A stretch of DNA of 64,000 nt from Variovorax boronicumulans (GCF_007677875.1 NZ_VEDO01000001.1:524874-588873), one strand, 5' to 3'; shown: positions 1 to 10,216, numbered from the stretch's first letter. Notes: a model not told the origin generated them from the letters alone. Made by a program: numbers and translations.

Positions 1-2
1 CC

Positions 3-785
3 GTCGCGGCCATGGACCGCACGCGCACGGCGGTGCTGGACACGGGGAGCTTTTCCACGCTGGACAACGTGGTCGACACCACCACCGGCACGGTCAAGGC
101 CAAGGCCCGCTTCGCCAACGCCGACGGCAAGCTGTTCCCCAACCAGTTCGTCAACGTGCGCATGACGCTGCGCACCATCGACGCGCTGGTGGTGCCTGTC
201 ACGGCCGTGCGCACGGGGCCGCAGGGCCCCTACGTCTACGTGATCGGCGAGGACCGCAGCGTCAGCATGCGCCGCGTCAAGCGCGGCGAGGCGACGGTGG
301 ACGTCGTCGCCGTGACCGAAGGCCTGCAGGCCGGCGAACTGGTCGTGACCGAGGGTGGCGACCGGCTCAGCGAAGGCGCGCGCGTGCGCCTGCAGGGCGA
401 GGTGCCGCCGGCCGGCGCGCGCAACGGCGGCGGGCGCCGCCAGGGCCAGGGCGCCATGGCCCCGGGCGCGCCGGGCACCGCTGCGTCAGCCCCGGCCAAC
501 CCGGCGGCCGCCGCGCCGGCACCATTGCCGGCGCGCCCGGGCGCTTCCGGGCCGCAACCGCCGGCCGCCACCGCCGCGCCGCCCAGCGGCCAGCCGCCGG
601 CTGCCCAGCCCGAGTCCGCCGGCCTGCCCACGGCCGAGCAGCGCCGCCGCATGCTCGATGCGGTGAAGGACGACCCCGCGCAGCTGGCCCAGCGCAAGCA
701 GTTCCTTGAAGCGCTGGACCGGGGCGACCCGGAGGCGCTGGCGCGCTGGCAGAACCTGCAGCAGCGGCGCCGGCCGGGTTCCTGA
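3..785 (+). CDS. mdtA: RND efflux periplasmic adaptor, MdtA-like (5' end outside window)
   Basis: Only the C-terminal 260 or so residues are in the window; the reading frame is open to the left edge. Residues encoded up to about base 410 form the last beta-barrel and membrane-proximal domain of a membrane-fusion protein (GTVKAKARF, FPNQFVNVRM, VVPVTAV, GLQAGELVV are typical family segments). The adaptor links the inner-membrane pump to the outer-membrane channel. From about base 410 to 610 there is a long Ala/Pro-rich linker, then a charged helical tail of about 50 residues ending RRRPGS. This extension is longer than in enterobacterial MdtA and is probably periplasmic. The next gene starts 12 bases downstream, so all four genes form one operon. 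Confidence 0.9.
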   Translation, partial: VAAMDRTRTAVLDTGSFSTLDNVVDTTTGTVKAKARFANADGKLFPNQFVNVRMTLRTIDALVVPVTAVRTGPQGPYVYVIGEDRSVSMRRVKRGEATVDVVAVTEGLQAGELVVTEGGDRLSEGARVRLQGEVPPAGARNGGGRRQGQGAMAPGAPGTAASAPANPAAAAPAPLPARPGASGPQPPAATAAPPSGQPPAAQPESAGLPTAEQRRRMLDAVKDDPAQLAQRKQFLEALDRGDPEALARWQNLQQRRRPGS

Positions 786-797
786 GGCCGTGCGTCG

Positions 798-3700
798 ATG
801 AGCCCGTCCAGACCCTTCATCGAGCGCCCGGTGGCCACCGGGCTGCTGATGCTGGCCATCGTGCTGGCCGGCCTGGTCGGCCTGCGCTTCCTGCCGTTGG
901 CCGCGCTGCCGCAGGTGGACTATCCGACCATCCAGGTGCAGACGCTTTATCCAGGCGCCAGTCCCGAGGTCATGAGCCGCACCGTCAGCGCGCCGCTGGA
1001 GCGCCAGTTCGGCCAGATGCCGGGTCTGAACCGCATGGCGTCCACCAGCGCGGCCGGCGTCTCCATCGTCACGCTGCAGTTCGACCTGGACCAGACGCTG
1101 GACGTGGCCGAGCAGCAGGTGCAGGCCGCCATCAACGCCGGCAACTCGCTGCTGCCGGCGGACCTGCCCGCGCCGCCGGTCTACGCCAAGGTCAACCCGG
1201 CCGACGCGCCCATCCTGACGCTGGCCGTCAGCAGCGACAGCCTGCCGTTGACCGAGGTGCAGAACCTCGTCAACACGCGCATGGCGCAGAAGATCAGCCA
1301 GGTGGCCGGCGTGGGCCTGGTCACGCTGTCGGGCGGGCAGCGGCCGGCCGTGCGCATCCAGGCCGACACCCAGGCGCTGGCCTCCGTGGGGCTGGGCATC
1401 GACACGCTGCGCAGCGTGATCGCCGCGGCCAACGCCAACAGCGCCAAGGGCAGCTTCGACGGACCGGCGCGCTCTTACAGCATCAACAGCAACGACCAGT
1501 TGCTGACCGCCGCCGACTACCAGAACCTCATCGTGGCCTGGAAGAACGGCGCGCCCGTGCGCATGCGCGATGTGGCGCGCGTCGTCGACGGGCCCGAGAA
1601 CGCGCAATTGGGCGCATGGGCTGGCTTGAAGGAAGACGGCGGGGGAGACCTGCGCGCCGCCGTGATCCTGAACGTGCAGCGCCAGCCCGGTGCCAACGTG
1701 ATCGCCACCGTGGACGCGATCCGGCAGCAGTTGCCCGAGCTGCAGGCCGCGCTGCCGGCGGCGTTGCGCGTGGAGGTGCTGTCCGACCGCACCACCGGCA
1801 TCCGCGCATCGGTCGAGCACGTGCAGCTGGAGCTGGTGCTGGCCGTGGTGCTGGTCGTGCTCGTGATCTTCTTCTTCCTGCACAACCTGCGCGCCACCGT
1901 GATCGCAAGCATCGCGGTACCGATCTCGCTGGTCGGCACCTGCGGGATCATGTACTTGCTGGGCTACTCGCTGAACAACCTCTCGCTGATGGCGCTGACC
2001 ATCGCCACGGGCTTCGTGGTGGACGATGCGATCGTCATGATCGAGAACATCGCGCGCTACCTGGAGGACGGCGAGCAACCCTTCGCCGCCGCGCTCAAGG
2101 GCGCGACGCAGATCGGCTTCACCATCATCTCGCTGACGGTCTCCCTGATCGCGGTGCTGATCCCGCTGTTGTTCATGGAGGACGTGGTCGGCCGGCTGTT
2201 CCGCGAGTTCGCGGTCACGCTGGCCATCACCATCCTGATCTCCGCCGTGGTCTCGCTCACGCTGGTGCCCATGATGTCGGCGCGCTGGCTGCAACCCGAG
2301 GCGAAGACGCCCAGCCGCTTCGGCCACGCCGTGCAGCGCTTCTTCGACCGGATCATCGCCCGCTACGACCGCGGCCTGGTCTGGGTGCTGCGCTACCAGC
2401 CGCTGACCCTGCTCGTGGCGCTGGCCACGCTCGCGCTCACCGTGCTGCTCTACGTGGTGATCCCCAAGGGCCTGTTTCCCACGCAGGACACGGGCCAGCT
2501 CAAAGTGCGCCTGGAGGCCGCGCAGGATGTCTCCTACCAGCGCATGGCCGATCTGCAGCAGGCGGCCGCGATCGCCATCCTGGCCGACCCGCAGGTGCGC
2601 AGCGTGTCGGCCGTGGTCGGCGTGGACGCGGCCAGCAACACCATGCTGAACGTGGGCAGCATGCTCGTGAACCTGCGCGCCGACCGCGGCAACCAGCAGG
2701 AGACCATGGACAGGCTGCGCCAGCGCGTGCGCGAGGCCGTGGCCGGCGTCACGCTGTACCTGCAGCCCACGCAGGACCTGACCATCGACGCCGAGGCCGG
2801 GCCGACCGAATTCCGCCTCTCGCTGGAGGGTGTGGACACGGCGCTCGTCAACGAATGGGCGCGCAAGCTCGTGGAGCGCCTGCACGGCGCCGACCTCGCC
2901 GACCGCGTGCGCAATGCCACCACCGATGCCGGCGCCCAGGGCCTGGCGGCCTACGTGGACATCGACCGCGGCACGGCCGCGCGGCTGTCGGTCACCGCCA
3001 GCGCGGTGGACGATGCGCTCTACAGCGCCTTCGGCCAGCGCATCGTCTCCACCATCTTCACCGAGACCAACCAGTACCGCGTGATCCTGGAGGCGCAGCG
3101 CGAGGGCCTGGATTCGGTGCAGGGCCTGGGCAACCTGCAGTTGCGCACAGGGGGCGGCGGCACCACGCCGCTGTCGTCCTTCGCCACCGTGCGCGAGCAG
3201 CTGGCGCCGCTGCAGGTCACGCGCGTGGCGCAGTACCCGGCCGCCACGGTGGGCTTCGACACCGCGCCCGGCGTGGCGCTGGGCCGATCGGTGCAGGCCA
3301 TCCGCGCGGCAGCCAGCGAGATCGGCCTGCCGGCCAGCATTTCCATGAAGTTCCTGGGCGCGGCCGGCGCCTACGAGAAGTCGCTGACCAGCCAGCTCTG
3401 GCTGATCCTGGCGGCCGTGGTCTGCGTCTACATCGTGCTGGGCGTGCTGTACGAGAGCTACGTGCACCCGCTGACCATCCTGTCGACGCTGCCGTCCGCG
3501 GGCGTGGGCGCGCTGCTGATGCTGATGCTGAGCGGCCAGGACCTGGGCGTGATCGGCATCATCGGCATCATCCTGCTCATCGGCATCGTCAAGAAGAACG
3601 CGATCATGATGATCGACTTCGCGATCGACGCCGAACGCCAGCAGGGCAAGGGCCCGCAGGAGGCCATCCACCAGGCTGCGCTGCTGCGCTTTCGGCCCAT

Positions 3701-3914
3701 CCTCATGACCACGCTGGCCGCGCTGTTCGCCGCGCTGCCGCTGATGTTCGGCTGGGGCGAGGGCGCTGAACTGCGCCGTCCGCTGGGCCTGGCCATTTTC
3801 GGCGGGCTGGTGCTGTCGCAGATCCTCACGCTGTTCACCACGCCGGTGATCTACCTGGCGTTCGACCGGCTGGGCCAGCGCTTCGCGCGGCGCCGCAACG
3901 AGATGGCTGCATGA
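798..3914 (+). CDS. mdtB: RND multidrug efflux permease, MdtB-like
   Basis: A 1038-residue inner-membrane proton/drug antiporter of the HAE1-RND type. The N-terminal FIERPVATGLLM helix, the two adjacent aspartates of TM4 (FVVDDAIVMIEN, near residue 407) and the TM10 lysine motif GIVKKNAIMMIDF (near residue 930) are all present, as required for proton relay. The two large periplasmic loops follow TM1 and TM7 as usual. The stop overlaps the next start (ATGA). Two different permeases in tandem are the hallmark of MdtABC-type pumps, in which the MdtB and MdtC subunits form a hetero-trimer. Substrates cannot be read from sequence; MdtABC of E. coli exports bile salts, novobiocin and some metals-linked compounds. 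Confidence 0.93.
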   Translation: MSPSRPFIERPVATGLLMLAIVLAGLVGLRFLPLAALPQVDYPTIQVQTLYPGASPEVMSRTVSAPLERQFGQMPGLNRMASTSAAGVSIVTLQFDLDQTLDVAEQQVQAAINAGNSLLPADLPAPPVYAKVNPADAPILTLAVSSDSLPLTEVQNLVNTRMAQKISQVAGVGLVTLSGGQRPAVRIQADTQALASVGLGIDTLRSVIAAANANSAKGSFDGPARSYSINSNDQLLTAADYQNLIVAWKNGAPVRMRDVARVVDGPENAQLGAWAGLKEDGGGDLRAAVILNVQRQPGANVIATVDAIRQQLPELQAALPAALRVEVLSDRTTGIRASVEHVQLELVLAVVLVVLVIFFFLHNLRATVIASIAVPISLVGTCGIMYLLGYSLNNLSLMALTIATGFVVDDAIVMIENIARYLEDGEQPFAAALKGATQIGFTIISLTVSLIAVLIPLLFMEDVVGRLFREFAVTLAITILISAVVSLTLVPMMSARWLQPEAKTPSRFGHAVQRFFDRIIARYDRGLVWVLRYQPLTLLVALATLALTVLLYVVIPKGLFPTQDTGQLKVRLEAAQDVSYQRMADLQQAAAIAILADPQVRSVSAVVGVDAASNTMLNVGSMLVNLRADRGNQQETMDRLRQRVREAVAGVTLYLQPTQDLTIDAEAGPTEFRLSLEGVDTALVNEWARKLVERLHGADLADRVRNATTDAGAQGLAAYVDIDRGTAARLSVTASAVDDALYSAFGQRIVSTIFTETNQYRVILEAQREGLDSVQGLGNLQLRTGGGGTTPLSSFATVREQLAPLQVTRVAQYPAATVGFDTAPGVALGRSVQAIRAAASEIGLPASISMKFLGAAGAYEKSLTSQLWLILAAVVCVYIVLGVLYESYVHPLTILSTLPSAGVGALLMLMLSGQDLGVIGIIGIILLIGIVKKNAIMMIDFAIDAERQQGKGPQEAIHQAALLRFRPILMTTLAALFAALPLMFGWGEGAELRRPLGLAIFGGLVLSQILTLFTTPVIYLAFDRLGQRFARRRNEMAA

Positions 3915-6900
3915 ACCTCTCGCGGCCCTTCGTCGAGCGGCCGATCGCCACCGTGCTGCTGACCATCGGCGTGGCGCTGGCCGGCATCCTGGCCTTCTTC
4001 GTGCTGCCGGTCTCGCCGCTGCCGCGCGTGGACTACCCCGTGATCTCGGTCTCGGCCAGCCTGGCCGGCGCCAGCCCCTCGACCATGGCCTCCAGCGTGG
4101 CCACGCCGCTGGAGCGCCGGCTGGGCGTGATTCCAGGCGTGAACGAGATGACCTCGACCAGCTCGACCGGCTCCACCCGCGTGACGCTGCAGTTCGACCT
4201 GGACCGCAACATCGATTCGGCCGCGCGCGAGGTGCAGGCCGCCATCAACGCCGCGCGCGCCGACCTGCCCAGCACGCTGCGCAGCAACCCGACCTACCGC
4301 AAGGCCAACCCCACGGCCTCGCCCGTCATCATCCTGGCGCTGACCTCGGAGACGCGCACGCCGGGCCAGATCTACGACGCGGTGTCCAACATCGTGAGCC
4401 AGCGCCTGTCGCAGGTCGAGGGCGTGGGCGACGTGGAAATCGGCGGCGGCTCGCTGCCGGCCGTGCGCGTGGAGCTGGACCCCTACCCGCTGAACCAGCT
4501 GGGCATCAGCACCGAGGACGTGCGCGCCGCGATCCAGGCCAACAACGCCAACCGCCCCAAGGGGGCGATCGAGGGCGAGGGCCGGCGCCTGCAGGTCTAC
4601 ACGCCGGCGCCGGGCCTGCGGGCCGCCGACTACCGCGACCTCGTGATCGCCTGGCGCAACGGCGCCCCGGTGAAGCTCTCGGACGTGGCGAACGTGACCG
4701 ACAGCGTGGAGAACACCCGCACCGTGGGCCTGTTCAACGGCAAGCCGGCCGTGATCGTGCTGGTCACGCAGCAGCCCGGCGCCAACATCATCGAGACCGT
4801 CGACAGCGTGCGCCGCCTGCTGCCCGAGTTGCGCGCGCAGCTGCCCCAGGACATCGCCGTGCAGGTGGCCTCGGACCGCACCAATTCCATCCGCGGCTCG
4901 CTGCGCGAGGTAGAGTTGACGCTGATGCTGTCGGTGGTGCTGGTGGTGTTCGTGGTGGGCGTGTTCCTGCGCCGCGCGCGCGCCACCGTCATCCCTGCCG
5001 TGGCCACCGTGGTTTCGCTGCTGGGCACCTTCGGCGTGATGTGGATGCTGGGCTTCTCGCTCAACAACCTCTCGCTGATGGCATTGACGGTGGCCACGGG
5101 CTTCGTGGTGGACGACGCCATCGTGGTCCTGGAGAACACGCAGCGCCACATCGAGGACGGCATGGACCGTCTGGCCGCGGCGCTGCAGGGCGCGCGCGAG
5201 GTCGGCTTCACGGTGCTGTCGATCAGCCTGTCGCTGGTGGCGGTGTTCATCCCGCTGCTGTTCATGGGCGGGCAGGTCGGCCGGCTGTTCCAGGAGTTTG
5301 CGGTCACGCTGTCGGCCGCCGTGCTGATCTCGCTCGTGATCTCGCTGACCACCACGCCCATGCTGTGCGCCATGCTGCTGCGCAGCGAGGCGTGGTACCG
5401 GCGCCGGCCCCCTGGGCGCATCAGCGGCCCGCTTCTGCGCGGCACCGAGCGTCTGTGGGCCTGGAGCCTGCGCGTCTATGCCCACAGCCTGGACTGGGCA
5501 CTGGCCAGCAAGGCCCTGGTGATGCTGTCGCTGGCGGTTGTGGTGGGCCTGAACGTCTGGCTGTTCATGCAGGTGCCCAAGGGCTTTTACCCGCAGCAGG
5601 ACAACGGGCAGCTCAACGCCGGCATCCGCGCGGACCAGAGCATCTCGTCCGGCGCGCTGCGCGAGAAGCTGCAACAGGCGGTGGACATCATCCGCGTGGA
5701 CCCGGCGGTGGACACGGTGGTGGCCTTCGGCGGCGGCGGGCGTGCCGGCGGCGGCTTCATGTCGGTCAATCTCAAGCCGCTGGGCCAGGGCCGCACGGAG
5801 AAGACGCAGGCCGTGATCGACCGGCTGCGCCCGCAGCTCAACCAGCTGACGGGGCTGCGTGTGTTCCTGTTCCCGGTGCAGGACCTGCGCATGGGCGGGC
5901 GCCAGAGCAACTCGACCTACCAGTACACGCTCAAGAGCGATTCGCTGAGCGACCTGCGCAGTTGGTCGAAAAAGCTGTCGGACCGCATGGCCGAACTCAC
6001 GCAGTTGACCGACGTGGACGGCGAATCCTCCGACAACGGCGTGGAGACCTTCGTGGCGGTGGACCGCGACGCCGCCGCGCGGCTGGGTGTGAGCACCGCG
6101 GCCGTGAACGCGGCGCTGTACAACGCCTTCGGCCAGCGCTCGGTGGCGACCATCTACAACGACTTGAACCAGTACTCGGTGATCATGGAGTGGGCGCCGC
6201 GCTTCCAACAGGCGCCGCTGGTGCTGAAAGACCTGTACGTGCCGTCCACCGTCACCACCACGACCGACAGCAGCGGGCGCAGCAGCACGAGCACCGTGCA
6301 GACCAATGCGGACAGCAGCACCGGCACCTCGACCGTGACATCGGCCAACCCGGCTTCTCGCAACTCCTCGGCCGGCCAGGCGCTGGCCACCAGCAGCACG
6401 ACGATGGTGCCGCTGTCGGCTTTCGTGCGCGTGGGCGAGCGCGCCGTGCCCAGTTCCATCAGCCACGACGACACGGAGCTGTCGAGCACCATCTCTTTCG
6501 GCCTCGCGGAGGGCGTGACGCTGGCCGAGGCGCAGCAGCTCGTGAAGCAGGCCGAGAACGACATTGCCATGCCCATCAACGTGCGCGGCAGCTTCGCCGG
6601 CACCGCGCGCGCGGCACAGGACACGGGCGGCCAGCAGACGCTGCTGATCGTGGCCGCCATCGTGGTGATCTACATCGTGCTGGGCGTGCTGTACGAGAGC
6701 CTGATCCACCCGATCACGGTGCTCAGCACGCTGCCCTCGGCCGGCGTGGGGGCCGTGCTGGGCCTGCTGCTGTTCCGCATGGAGATGACCATCATCGCGC
6801 TGATCGGGCTGTTCCTGCTGATCGGCATCGTCAAGAAGAACGCGATCATGATCATCGACTTCGCGCTGGAAGCGCAGCGCGCGCGCGGGCTGTCGGCCAC

Positions 6901-7159
6901 CGAGGCCGTGCGCGAGGCCTGCCTGCTGCGCTTTCGCCCCATCCTCATGACCACGCTGGCCGCCGCCCTGGGCGCGTTGCCGCTGGCCATCGGCTTCGGC
7001 CAGGGCGCTGAGCTGCGCCAGCCGCTGGGCGTGACCATCGTCGGTGGCCTGATCGCGAGCCAGCTGCTGACGCTCCTGACCGTTCCCGTGGTCTACGTGC
7101 TGCTGGACAAGCTGCGGCGCCCGGCCGCCAACGACCGCCTGCTCGCCCGCACTCCATGA
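3911..7159 (+). CDS. mdtC: RND multidrug efflux permease, MdtC-like, with Ser/Thr-rich insertion
   Basis: A 1082-residue RND permease, second of the tandem pair. It keeps the TM4 aspartate pair (FVVDDAIVVLEN, near residue 400) and the TM10 lysine motif GIVKKNAIMIIDF (near residue 972), so it looks fully functional. It is longer than E. coli MdtC (1025 aa), chiefly because of a low-complexity run of Ser, Thr, Asn and Ala at about residues 778-828 (bases 6240-6395), placed in the second periplasmic domain just before the conserved MVPLSAF strand. The start overlaps the upstream stop by four bases and the stop overlaps the outer-membrane gene in the same way, indicating translational coupling. 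Confidence 0.93.
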   Translation: MNLSRPFVERPIATVLLTIGVALAGILAFFVLPVSPLPRVDYPVISVSASLAGASPSTMASSVATPLERRLGVIPGVNEMTSTSSTGSTRVTLQFDLDRNIDSAAREVQAAINAARADLPSTLRSNPTYRKANPTASPVIILALTSETRTPGQIYDAVSNIVSQRLSQVEGVGDVEIGGGSLPAVRVELDPYPLNQLGISTEDVRAAIQANNANRPKGAIEGEGRRLQVYTPAPGLRAADYRDLVIAWRNGAPVKLSDVANVTDSVENTRTVGLFNGKPAVIVLVTQQPGANIIETVDSVRRLLPELRAQLPQDIAVQVASDRTNSIRGSLREVELTLMLSVVLVVFVVGVFLRRARATVIPAVATVVSLLGTFGVMWMLGFSLNNLSLMALTVATGFVVDDAIVVLENTQRHIEDGMDRLAAALQGAREVGFTVLSISLSLVAVFIPLLFMGGQVGRLFQEFAVTLSAAVLISLVISLTTTPMLCAMLLRSEAWYRRRPPGRISGPLLRGTERLWAWSLRVYAHSLDWALASKALVMLSLAVVVGLNVWLFMQVPKGFYPQQDNGQLNAGIRADQSISSGALREKLQQAVDIIRVDPAVDTVVAFGGGGRAGGGFMSVNLKPLGQGRTEKTQAVIDRLRPQLNQLTGLRVFLFPVQDLRMGGRQSNSTYQYTLKSDSLSDLRSWSKKLSDRMAELTQLTDVDGESSDNGVETFVAVDRDAAARLGVSTAAVNAALYNAFGQRSVATIYNDLNQYSVIMEWAPRFQQAPLVLKDLYVPSTVTTTTDSSGRSSTSTVQTNADSSTGTSTVTSANPASRNSSAGQALATSSTTMVPLSAFVRVGERAVPSSISHDDTELSSTISFGLAEGVTLAEAQQLVKQAENDIAMPINVRGSFAGTARAAQDTGGQQTLLIVAAIVVIYIVLGVLYESLIHPITVLSTLPSAGVGAVLGLLLFRMEMTIIALIGLFLLIGIVKKNAIMIIDFALEAQRARGLSATEAVREACLLRFRPILMTTLAAALGALPLAIGFGQGAELRQPLGVTIVGGLIASQLLTLLTVPVVYVLLDKLRRPAANDRLLARTP

Positions 7160-8568
7160 TGGCCATGCTGCCCCGCCGCTCCCTTCTCCTCGCCCTGCCC
7201 GCCGTGCTGGCCGCCTGCGCCGTCGGCCCCCGCTACGAACGGCCCGACACCGGTTTCGCCGTCGCCTTCAAGGAAGCCCCGGCCGCCGACGGCTGGGTGC
7301 CGGCCCAGCCTGGCGACGCGCTGGACCGCGGCGACTGGTGGACGCGCTTCGGCGATCCCCAGCTCGACGCCCTGGCCGCGCGCGTGCAGGTCTCCAACCA
7401 GAACATCGCCGCCGCGGTGGCCAACTACGCCCAGGCCCAGGCCCTGGTGCGCGAGCAGCAGGCCGCGCTGCTGCCCACACTGTCGCTGGAAGGCAGCGCG
7501 CGCCGCAGCGGGCCGGTGCGCGGCGGTGCTGCCTCCAGCCGCTCTTACGCGGCCAGCGTGGCGGCAGACTGGTCGCCCGACCTGTGGGGCCGGCTCGGCG
7601 AGGCCGTGAACAGCGCCCAGGCCAATGCCCAGGCCAGCGCGGCCGACCTGGCCTCGGCGCGGCTCTCGTCCATCGGCGCGCTGGCGGCCAACTACCTTGC
7701 CTTGCGCGAGGCCGATGCGGAGACCGTGCTGCTCGACGAGACCATTGCCGGCTACGAACGCGCACTGGCGATCACGCGCAACCGCTACGACGCCGGCATC
7801 GCCGCGCAGACCGACGTGCTGCAGGCCCAGACGCAGCTGCTGAGTGCCCAGGCCGAACGCGTGGCGCTGCGGCGCTCGCGCGCCACCTACGAGCACGCCA
7901 TCGCCGTGCTGGTGGGCGTGACGCCGTCGGAGTTCACGATCGCGCCGGCGGCCTGGCGCCCGGTGGTGCCGCCCGTGCCCACGGGCCTGCCCTCGCTGCT
8001 GCTGCAGCGCCGGCCCGACATCGCGGGCGCCGAGCGCGTGGTAGCGCGCGCCAACGCGCAGATCGGCATCGCGCGCGCTGCCTACTACCCCAACATCGCG
8101 CTGTCGGCCAGTCTGGGCGGCAGCGCCAGCCGCGTCGGCGATTTGTTCAGCGCCTCCCGCCTGCTGTGGGCGCTGGGCGTGTCGGTGGCGCAGACCGTGT
8201 TCGATGCCGGTGCGCGCGACGCGGCCACCGACGCGGCGCTGGCCGCCCACGCCGCCAGCGTGGCCAGTTACCGCCAGACCGTGCTGTCGGCCTTCCAGGA
8301 CGTGGAGGACCAGTTGAGCGCCACGGCTGCGCTGGCCGAGCAGGAAGGCCTGCGCCGCGAGGCCTCGCAGGCGGCCGACCGCACCGAGCAGCAGATGCTG
8401 AACCGCTACCGTGCCGGCCAGGTGGGCTACAGCGAGGTGGTCAGCGCGCAGGCCTCGGCGCTCGGCGCGCGGCGCACGCTGGCCCAGGTGCAGCTGGCGC
8501 GCCAGACGGCGGCGGTGTCGCTGATCCAGGCGCTGGGCGGGGGGTGGGAAGCCGACTGGCTCAAGTAG
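7156..8568 (+). CDS. Outer-membrane efflux channel lipoprotein, NodT/OprM family
   Basis: A 470-residue TolC-like outer-membrane factor that completes the tripartite pump. It begins with a lipoprotein signal peptide whose lipobox is LAAC (Cys21), followed by the family's VGPRYERP motif. Two repeats of the outer-membrane-efflux domain are visible, the second starting near LLLQRRPDIAGAERVVARANAQIG, which is the NodT-family signature. The ATG overlaps the mdtC stop. The last eight bases overlap the convergent cation-channel gene, so there is no intergenic space for a terminator. Confidence 0.92.
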   Translation: MMAMLPRRSLLLALPAVLAACAVGPRYERPDTGFAVAFKEAPAADGWVPAQPGDALDRGDWWTRFGDPQLDALAARVQVSNQNIAAAVANYAQAQALVREQQAALLPTLSLEGSARRSGPVRGGAASSRSYAASVAADWSPDLWGRLGEAVNSAQANAQASAADLASARLSSIGALAANYLALREADAETVLLDETIAGYERALAITRNRYDAGIAAQTDVLQAQTQLLSAQAERVALRRSRATYEHAIAVLVGVTPSEFTIAPAAWRPVVPPVPTGLPSLLLQRRPDIAGAERVVARANAQIGIARAAYYPNIALSASLGGSASRVGDLFSASRLLWALGVSVAQTVFDAGARDAATDAALAAHAASVASYRQTVLSAFQDVEDQLSATAALAEQEGLRREASQAADRTEQQMLNRYRAGQVGYSEVVSAQASALGARRTLAQVQLARQTAAVSLIQALGGGWEADWLK

Positions 8569-10216
8569 AGCCGCCGCGCCGCCAGACCGCGGCGAATGCC
8601 AGGCACTTCTGCCAGACCGTGGCGCGCTCGTCCGATAGCACGTCCAGAAAGTCGGAGAGCTTCTTGGACTTGGCCATGGTGTACACGGTCAGCACCGTGG
8701 TCAGCACGAAGGTGATCGCGAAAATGGTGAGCCGGCGCTCCAGCGGCGCATCGGCCTCGGCCAGCAGGTTCATGCCGAGGAAGCCCGTGGTCACGGTGCC
8801 GATCAGCCCGAAGATGGTCACCACCGTAAGCCGCACGACGGTGTTGGCCTGGCGGCGCAGGCTGTCGCTCTCCAGGTACTGCGCCATGTCGGCGATGCGT
8901 TCCTTGACCTCGCAGTAGGTGGCGTCCAGCTTGAGGTAGCTGGCGCACATGCCCCACAGCGCACGCACCAGCGCCTGCTCGGAGATCTCGTGGAACCAGT
9001 AACGGTGCGTGAAGCGCAGAAAGCCCTCGAAGCTGCCGCGGATCAGCCGCTTGAAGCGGCGCACGCTGTCGGCGTCGCCCACGTCCAGGTCGCGCAGTGC
9101 CTCCACGAGCTTGTCCGAGTACATCAGCAGCGCCGCCTTCTGGAAATGCGCGATCAGGAACAGCAGAAAGTGCTGGTGGCGGAACTGGGCCAAAACGCCG
9201 CGGTCGCGGCAGCCGTAGAGCACCGAGTCGGCCCGGCCCACGACGACCAGCGAATGCCCGTTGCACAGGTAGCGCGTGTCGGGCGCGGCGCCGCCGGCGC
9301 TCCAGAAGCGGTCGTAGCAGAAGCGCTGCTCGAAGTCGGCCAGGTGCTCGTCGGCGAAGGGCAGGGCGCGGTTGTCGCCCGAGCCGGTGACCAGGCCCAG
9401 GCGCACGAAATCGGCGCGCGACAGCGCGCGCGGATCGTTGAGCGCGAGGTAGGCCATGAGCGGCATGCGGTAGTACTCGATCTGGCGGTAGCGCAGCGCG
9501 CCGCGCTGGTCGGAGTAGTCGGGCACCAGCGGCTCCAGCATGGCGGCCCAGTGCGTGGCGATGCGCGGCGCGCGGTGCTCTGCCACGTGGGCCAGGAAGG
9601 CCTCGCGCTGGTGTGCGTCGGAGCGGGTCAGTACCTGGCCCTGGGCGTCCAGCCATTCGGCGTCGGCCAGGCTGTGCAGGGGCCGGCCGGCGGCGTCCCA
9701 GCCAGGCGGGTAACCGCGGCCGAAGCGGTACATGAGTTCCTGCGCCTGCTCCAGGGCGAGGTCGTCGGCGCTGACTTCGAGGTTGAACAGCACCAGGTCC
9801 ACGTCCAGGAAGAAGTACAGGTCGGCGTGGACGATGGAAAGCGTGACCGGTGCGTCGCCGGGCCGGGCCGTCAGGCGCACGGCGGCGACGTCGTGGCGGC
9901 GGAACACGCGCATCGGCGAGCCCTGCGGCGTGGAGCCGCCCATGCGTCTGCGGCGGCCCTCGCCGTACAGGAAGCGCTGCACGTAGGGCAGGAAGGTCAC
10001 GAACTCGTTGTAGTGCCGCTCGTGGAAGCGGCAGGTGTCGCCCGTGTACTCGTCCACTTCCTCCTGCCAGGGCGAGCCGGCCAGCAGTTCCCAAGGCTTG
10101 GCGCCGGCCGATGCGGGCAGCGGCATGAGGCGCAGCGGCCACAGCAGGACCTGGTGGAAGCGGCGTACCCGGGTCGGGTCGACGGCGGTGCTGGGGCCGG
10201 TTTCCGTGGGCGTCAT
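8561..10216 (-). CDS. CorA-like divalent cation channel
   Basis: About 551 residues from the ATG at 10216; upstream in-frame ATGs would run into the divergent promoter region. The C-terminal part carries two hydrophobic segments, the first ending in FLGMNLL, which contains the GMN signature of CorA-type magnesium/cobalt/nickel channels. A long helical region precedes it. The N-terminal 380 residues form an unusually large soluble domain compared with E. coli CorA (316 aa). The metal specificity cannot be deduced. The gene is divergent from the GAF protein and converges on the efflux operon. Confidence 0.8.
   Translation of the reverse strand: MTPTETGPSTAVDPTRVRRFHQVLLWPLRLMPLPASAGAKPWELLAGSPWQEEVDEYTGDTCRFHERHYNEFVTFLPYVQRFLYGEGRRRRMGGSTPQGSPMRVFRRHDVAAVRLTARPGDAPVTLSIVHADLYFFLDVDLVLFNLEVSADDLALEQAQELMYRFGRGYPPGWDAAGRPLHSLADAEWLDAQGQVLTRSDAHQREAFLAHVAEHRAPRIATHWAAMLEPLVPDYSDQRGALRYRQIEYYRMPLMAYLALNDPRALSRADFVRLGLVTGSGDNRALPFADEHLADFEQRFCYDRFWSAGGAAPDTRYLCNGHSLVVVGRADSVLYGCRDRGVLAQFRHQHFLLFLIAHFQKAALLMYSDKLVEALRDLDVGDADSVRRFKRLIRGSFEGFLRFTHRYWFHEISEQALVRALWGMCASYLKLDATYCEVKERIADMAQYLESDSLRRQANTVVRLTVVTIFGLIGTVTTGFLGMNLLAEADAPLERRLTIFAITFVLTTVLTVYTMAKSKKLSDFLDVLSDERATVWQKCLAFAAVWRRGGST

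Noticed and set aside
486..6709. Very long open frames antisense to the efflux permeases
   Set aside because: They are His, Arg, Gly and Ala-rich shadow frames produced by high third-position GC opposite genuine RND genes; no family signature.
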